Positions 60,234 through 64,000 of a stretch of 64,000 nucleotides of DNA are shown here, in pieces. How positions within the stretch are numbered: position 1 is the first letter of the stretch; every line of letters begins with the position of its first letter. The translations under genes and the position numbers were made by a program. The stretch comes from Mycobacterium sp. DL99. Lineage in GTDB: Bacteria > Actinomycetota > Actinomycetes > Mycobacteriales > Mycobacteriaceae. The DNA lies in the NCBI RefSeq assembly GCF_004762045.1, contig NZ_SJOM01000007.1:6101565-6165564 (forward strand). Direction: 5' to 3'. The notes below the pieces were generated by a model, which ran no database searches, was not told the origin of the DNA, and was given only the letters and a program-made list of their open reading frames with translations.

Positions 60234-61151
60234 CTACGAGGCCACCCCGACGCGCTGGCGCTCGCGCTTCTCCTCGTAGAACCGGGCCCGTTCATCGACC
60301 GCGTCCAGGAACTGGGCGAGCTCCTCGCGAGCATTTTCACCCTCGGGCCCGAAATCGGTTCGGTCGAAGATCCGCCAGAATCGCAGCACCGGCTGCACCA
60401 CGTCGTCGTGATGGACGCGCAGGTCATAGATACCGGCTTTGGCGATGGTGATCGCGTTCTGCGCGAAATCGGCCATCCCCTGACCCGGCATCGCGAAATT
60501 CACCACCTCGTCGCGGATGGCCTTCATCGAGGCGTCGGGCGCGATGTCCAGTGCCGCGGCCATGAGGTTGCGATAGAACACCATGTGCAGGTTCTCGTCG
60601 GCGGCTATCCGCGCGAGCAACTGGTCGGCGATGGGGCAACCGGACGCGCGCCCGGTGTTGCGATGAGATACCCGGGTAGCCAGCTCCTGGAACGACACAT
60701 AGGCCATCGCCGCCAGCGGCGTCTTGTCACCGGAGTCGTACCCGGCGACGGTATGCGCCATGCGAAGACGTTCTAGCGCAACGGGATCCACTCCGCGGGT
60801 GACGACGAGGTAGTCGCGCAACGCGATGCTGTGGCGGCCTTCTTCTGCCGTCCACTGCCCCACCCAGGTGCCCCACGCACCGTCGCGGGAGAACCGCGTG
60901 GCGATCTCGCGGTGGTAGGACGGCAGATTGTCCTCGGTCAGCAAGTTGACCGTCATGGCCACCTTGGCGACCTGGTCCAACGGTGAATCCTCGGGCTGCC
61001 AGTCTTCCCCGTCCAGGAAAGCGAAGTCGCGACCTCTGCTCCACGGGACGTAGTCGTGCGGAAACCATTCCCGCGCCATCGACAGATGACGGTCGAGATT
61101 GCTCTCGACAACCGGTTCGAGTTCGTGGAGCACTCCGTTTTGGGCGTCCAT
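60234..61151 (-). CDS. Acyl-ACP desaturase-like diiron enzyme (DesA family)
   Basis: This 305-residue ferritin-like diiron protein has ligands Glu73 (LTEDNL), Glu104 and His107 (EEGRH), Glu156 (FQEL) and Glu186 with His189 (DENLH). It resembles mycobacterial DesA1/DesA2, which insert double bonds in fatty acids or mycolates on ACP. It is shorter than plant acyl-ACP desaturases but matches the mycobacterial forms. An elaborate operator of GTAGGTTAC sites lies 50 bp upstream of ATG 61151. Confidence 0.88.
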   Translation of the reverse strand: MDAQNGVLHELEPVVESNLDRHLSMAREWFPHDYVPWSRGRDFAFLDGEDWQPEDSPLDQVAKVAMTVNLLTEDNLPSYHREIATRFSRDGAWGTWVGQWTAEEGRHSIALRDYLVVTRGVDPVALERLRMAHTVAGYDSGDKTPLAAMAYVSFQELATRVSHRNTGRASGCPIADQLLARIAADENLHMVFYRNLMAAALDIAPDASMKAIRDEVVNFAMPGQGMADFAQNAITIAKAGIYDLRVHHDDVVQPVLRFWRIFDRTDFGPEGENAREELAQFLDAVDERARFYEEKRERQRVGVAS

Positions 61152-61200
61152 GGGCGTCCTCCCAACATCTTCGGCAGGCGTCGACGTCAGCGTGCCGTTC

Positions 61201-61239
61201 GTAACCTACGGTAGCGTAGGTTACGGGACCGTAGGTTAC
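61201..61239 (-). promoter_or_regulatory. Three-arm operator before the desaturase gene
   Basis: GTAACCTAC (61201-61209)-N6-GTAGGTTAC (61216-61224) is a perfect 9-bp inverted repeat. A third copy GTAGGTTAC follows at 61231-61239, 15 bp from the second, as a direct repeat. The form fits a TetR-family fatty-acid regulator binding as two overlapping dimers. The regulator is not encoded in the immediate surroundings. Confidence 0.75.
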
Positions 61240-61269
61240 TTTCGGGTGAATGAACGGGTCGGAGGCGGC

Positions 61270-62295
61270 TCACTTCGCCCCGGCCGCGCCCTCCTCCAGC
61301 TTGCGGAGCAACCCCAGTGACAGGAAGGTCATGGCACCCTTGTCCTCGAATTTGTGGGCCACGTTGCCGGCGATGCCGCCTTGCACGGCGAGCTCACCGA
61401 TCAGGTCGAGTTTGAGCTGCTGACTGCCCTCCGAGAAGTCGAGATCCGCCAGATCCACCCACACGATGTTCGGGCGAGTAGTGGACTCGTAGACGTACCG
61501 CTTGTTGGTGAGATCCAGGACCACCTGCCAGATGGTCTGTGAGGCATCGGGCTTGCCCGGGTCTGGGATGCGGAACGGCTGCGCGGCGTTACGGATCACC
61601 GAGAACATGCCAGCGATGGCCTCCACCTGGCCGGCCGGTTTGGGCAATCGGCCGGCGTAGTAACTGGCCCGGGCGAAGCGGTCGCTGGCCAGGGTGGAAC
61701 CCGGGATCGGCTGATCGCCACCCAGACCGGTGAACGACTTCACCAGCTCCAGCTGCTGATCGAAGGTCGGCGAATTGGTCATCACCTTGTAGTCCTTTGA
61801 GTGGTACACCCGGGCCTTGCCGTCGACGTACTCGATGATCGCCGAATCCCCGGTCGCATCGTCGAGCGCCAGGTGCAATCCGGGGCGGACCCCGCCGGTC
61901 GGATCGTCCATCTGTACGACCTGGACATCGGTCTCCGCGATCCACGCGGTCGCCTCCGCCACCGTCGCGAAGTTGTCCAGGAAATACTGCAGCCAGATGC
62001 CCTGGCCGAGCTGAGTGCGCGAGCCATCCGGCTCGCCGTAGGTCGACTCCGCCAGCCACAGGATATGTCCGGCCAGGCCCGCCTCGTTCATGCCGTCGAC
62101 GGAGGTGATGTCGAAAGCCGTGGCGATCACGCTGCCGTACTTCGAGGTCCAGGTGAGCTTGCCCGAAACCGCGTCGTCGCGTTCGACCCCGCGCGGCTGC
62201 TTCCACAGGTTGGTCATCAGGTCCTTGTGGAAGTCCATGTTCCTGCCGACGAGAACCGCATCGCCTGCTTCGGGCCACATAACTCTTGTGCACAT
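61270..62295 (-). CDS. Choloylglycine-hydrolase-family amidase (linear amide C-N hydrolase)
   Basis: This 341-residue Ntn hydrolase has its catalytic Cys as residue 2 after Met removal (MCTRVMW), a conserved GRNMDF (Arg and Asp) and NEAGL segment typical of penicillin V acylases and bile-salt hydrolases. ATG 62295 is supported by the Cys at position 2 and by a -10 box TAGGCT 7 nt upstream. No signal peptide. It cleaves an amide such as an N-acyl amino acid, acyl-homoserine lactone or penicillin V; the substrate is not predictable. Confidence 0.88.
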   Translation of the reverse strand: MCTRVMWPEAGDAVLVGRNMDFHKDLMTNLWKQPRGVERDDAVSGKLTWTSKYGSVIATAFDITSVDGMNEAGLAGHILWLAESTYGEPDGSRTQLGQGIWLQYFLDNFATVAEATAWIAETDVQVVQMDDPTGGVRPGLHLALDDATGDSAIIEYVDGKARVYHSKDYKVMTNSPTFDQQLELVKSFTGLGGDQPIPGSTLASDRFARASYYAGRLPKPAGQVEAIAGMFSVIRNAAQPFRIPDPGKPDASQTIWQVVLDLTNKRYVYESTTRPNIVWVDLADLDFSEGSQQLKLDLIGELAVQGGIAGNVAHKFEDKGAMTFLSLGLLRKLEEGAAGAK

Positions 62296-62308
62296 GCGAA
62301 CGAGCCTA
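62296..62308 (-). promoter_or_regulatory. Leaderless -10 box for the amidase gene
   Basis: TAGGCT on the minus strand (62308-62303) lies 7 nt before ATG 62295, matching the start that places Cys at position 2. Confidence 0.5.
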
Positions 62309-62384
62309 GTGTCGGCACACGTAGGTGTACGGCGAACCCGCGGAACACATCTCATCGAGCAGTTAACCGCTATCGTTTCAAGGC

Positions 62385-62660
62385 ATGGCGTCAACGACGT
62401 TGTTCAAGTTGCCTTCCTCGCTCCCGGCAACGCTTTGTACGGTCCTCGCGGCAACGGTGCTCACTGCCGCGACGGCACTGTCGTGCGCCGCGAGCGCCAC
62501 GGCCGATCCGATGACCGTGTGCCCGCCGAACCAACCGTCCTACTGGAATGGACAACCGTGCTTCCCTCAGCCGTGCGTGCCGCCGTACGCGCCGGGCATC
62601 CCGCCGTGCTTCATGCCGCCGCCACAGATCGGACCGAACGGATTGCCGGTATTCGGTTGA
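62385..62660 (+). CDS. Small secreted Pro- and Cys-rich protein
   Basis: This 91-residue protein has a signal peptide (about 1-41, cleavage near ATA-DP) and a mature part of about 50 residues with four Cys and many Pro (CPPNQPSYWNGQPCFPQPCVPP). It resembles small exported mycobacterial proteins of unknown function. TATCGT lies 8 nt before the ATG. Disulfides are likely. Confidence 0.68.
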   Translation: MASTTLFKLPSSLPATLCTVLAATVLTAATALSCAASATADPMTVCPPNQPSYWNGQPCFPQPCVPPYAPGIPPCFMPPPQIGPNGLPVFG

Positions 62661-62708
62661 GCTTCAACGAGTTGATCGCGTAGTTCTACTGATCCGGTCG
62701 TCCACTCC

Positions 62709-63035
62709 GTGACCCACGATGTCGTCATGAATCACGAACCGAGTCGCCGCGGGCCGCTGTCGTTCGTCGGCATCGCTGCGATGGTTGTCGCGTATCTACT
62801 GGTGTTCACGGTGCTCTCCGACACCGACATGGCGTCCAAATTCGAGAATGGCATCGCACCACCGGGGACCGATGTGTTGGGTAACCGCATCGCCGCCGTG
62901 GGTGGCGCCGTGGCCGCAGGGTGCGCATGGGTCGCAGTTGTCGCGGGTCGCATGGTCGTCCCAATAGTGTTGGTACTCATCGCCTCTGCACCGTTGGTGC
63001 TTCTGTCGCTCGTTACGCTGCAACTCGCGTTCTGA
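62709..63035 (+). CDS. Small membrane protein of unknown function
   Basis: This 108-residue protein from GTG 62709 (ATG 62727 is possible) has two or three membrane helices (about 18-38, 62-82 and 86-106). No ribosome site is obvious. No family recognised. Confidence 0.58.
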   Translation: MTHDVVMNHEPSRRGPLSFVGIAAMVVAYLLVFTVLSDTDMASKFENGIAPPGTDVLGNRIAAVGGAVAAGCAWVAVVAGRMVVPIVLVLIASAPLVLLSLVTLQLAF

Positions 63036-63059
63036 TCAGCCCTGGCGGGCCGCGCAGAC

Positions 63060-63359
63060 CTACCCACGCACCTCGTGTTCGTTCGCGCCCGACATGCTCG
63101 ATTTCCGCGAGCCGCCGACACTCTTCACGTACTGGTCCATCGTCTGCATGTTCGCGATGTCCGCCAGGGTCTCAGTTTCGTGGTGGTGCCGTTTGTTCCT
63201 GTTCCGGTAGCGCGTGTACTGGTACATGAAGAACGCCGGCCCGGTAAGGAGAAACAGCAGCGGGATCAGCTCGGCAACACCTGACGATGACGACGAGGAC
63301 GCGTGATGACTTGTCGCGAGAACAACGTCGACAGCGGTCGACAACATCGGCGTGATCAT
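63060..63359 (-). CDS. Small membrane protein, partner of the next gene
   Basis: This 99-residue protein has a Ser-rich N-terminal segment, one membrane helix (about 28-47), a very basic His/Arg stretch (YRNRNKRHHHE) and a polar tail. It begins 9 bp after the stop of the gene at 63369, so both are one operon. Function unknown. Confidence 0.62.
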   Translation of the reverse strand: MITPMLSTAVDVVLATSHHASSSSSSGVAELIPLLFLLTGPAFFMYQYTRYRNRNKRHHHETETLADIANMQTMDQYVKSVGGSRKSSMSGANEHEVRG

Positions 63360-63368
63360 CTTCGTCCC

Positions 63369-64000
63369 CTACCGCCAGAACACCAGGGCCGACGCGATTG
63401 TCGCTGCGATACCGAATAATTCGGCTACCCCGGACGCAATCCAGAGGCGCGCGGTGTTGATCGGCACCGAACCCATCGTCTCTCCCGTACGCCCGTTCAC
63501 CGCGATGTAGTGCAGCAGCTCTTTCCCGCTGCTCTTTCGCTCGTAGTAGCTATAGAGCCACACCGGCAGGTACGCCGACACCCACCGCTCACCGTGCACT
63601 TCGATGTGCTGCTGGTCCCAGCGCACGCCGCGATCGTAGAAGTCCAAGGTCTCGGCGGCGCGATACCTGCCGACGTCCTGGGCCTGCAGCCGAGCCGGGT
63701 CGAACATGGTATCGACGTCGAGATCGCGGCGCTGCGAAGTGAATCCCGAGAGATAGTTGGGGTCATAGCGCACCGCATTCTTGGTGTCGAACGGCATGAT
63801 CGAATTGATGATGTTGTTGGTGTTGCGGTCGGTGTGGACGTCGCGCTTGTCGGCGGCCGATTCGATCGTGAGGTCGTCGATGTAGAGATCGAACTTGCGG
63901 GCCACCTGATACGTGTCGTAGTCGTAACGGGTCTCGGAACGGTCGTCGTCGATGCGCACGGTGTAACTGCGGGTGGTGTGCTCTCCGTACCCCACGAACT
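63369..64000 (-). CDS. Membrane-anchored protein with conserved C-terminal domain (5' truncated)
   Basis: The frame stays open to the right window edge; GTG 63995 could be a start but the family usually has an N-terminal zinc ribbon, so it is probably incomplete. The visible part has a long soluble domain (WVSAYLPVWLYSYYE, then YIAVNGRTGETMGSVPI) and a C-terminal membrane helix. This pattern occurs in TFIIB-type zinc-ribbon membrane proteins often misnamed PriA helicases. Function unknown. Confidence 0.6.
   Translation of the reverse strand, partial: FVGYGEHTTRSYTVRIDDDRSETRYDYDTYQVARKFDLYIDDLTIESAADKRDVHTDRNTNNIINSIMPFDTKNAVRYDPNYLSGFTSQRRDLDVDTMFDPARLQAQDVGRYRAAETLDFYDRGVRWDQQHIEVHGERWVSAYLPVWLYSYYERKSSGKELLHYIAVNGRTGETMGSVPINTARLWIASGVAELFGIAATIASALVFWR

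Noticed and set aside
61201..61239. Possible CRISPR-like repeats
   Set aside because: Only three 9-bp arms in 39 bp without spacers or cas genes; it is an operator.

Overview
The window is a 64 kb piece of chromosome from a fast-growing mycobacterium (Mycolicibacterium type, near M. smegmatis). The evidence is high GC, an LpqH-like 19 kDa antigen, a free-standing PE-PPE domain protein, a mycobacterial cutinase, an F420-type (Ddn-like) protein, LigC and PolD paralogues, and gene order recalled from M. tuberculosis (tadA, its partner, tyrA, a glycolipid-binding protein, proZWVX, a LapA-like gene, a phosphotransferase; then hisC2, a TIGR03086 gene, echA21). Genes are densely packed on both strands. 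No non-genic gap exceeds about 300 bp, and I saw no integrase, transposase, prophage or CRISPR array.

1-5.8 kb: end of an acidic-tailed membrane protein, a secreted PepA-like PDZ protease, a PucR regulator followed by a DadA-like FAD oxidase, a Gre-factor paralogue and a TetR regulator. 5.8-12.7 kb: DNA repair (PolD1-LigC1 operon, LigC2), a ThuA-like protein, a decayed LuxR-type regulator, a type-B carboxylesterase and GluQRS. 12.7-20.1 kb: amino-acid ABC importer (receptor-permease fusion plus ATPase), MFS carrier, saccharopine dehydrogenase-family enzyme, P450 and Tgt. Tgt and GluQRS together point to queuosine-modified tRNA. 20.1-25.7 kb: cell envelope (two LpqH-like lipoproteins, haloalkane dehalogenase, PE-PPE protein, lipoprotein penicillin-binding protein, small secreted protein).

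25.7-33.4 kb: a compact AdoCbl diol/glycerol dehydratase operon with fused large and medium subunits, then an alpha-dioxygenase-like haem enzyme, a Ddn-like protein and tRNA-Ser(CGA). 33.5-41.7 kb: TadA and partner, prephenate dehydrogenase, a tightly coupled ProXVWZ osmolyte importer ending in a glycolipid-binding domain gene, a phosphotransferase and a histidine phosphatase. 41.8-50.9 kb: a short-chain dehydrogenase, then a probable GntR-controlled organophosphonate cassette (GntR, OPA-family carrier, phosphonatase-like hydrolase, FAD oxidase), an alkyl sulfatase, and two tandem imine-reductase-like genes facing an HxlR regulator across a strong palindrome.

51-64 kb: metallophosphoesterase, small membrane proteins, tRNA-Arg(ACG) (a TadA substrate) and tRNA-Ser(GCT), HisC2-like aminotransferase, dienoyl-CoA isomerase-like EchA21, an epimerase, a MocR regulator with a decayed second fragment 1 kb away, cutinase, an acyl-ACP desaturase with an elaborate operator, a choloylglycine-hydrolase-family enzyme and small membrane or secreted proteins. 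Many genes carry a TANNNT -10 box 6-8 nt before an ATG/GTG, the usual layout of mycobacterial leaderless mRNAs, and several starts were chosen on that basis.
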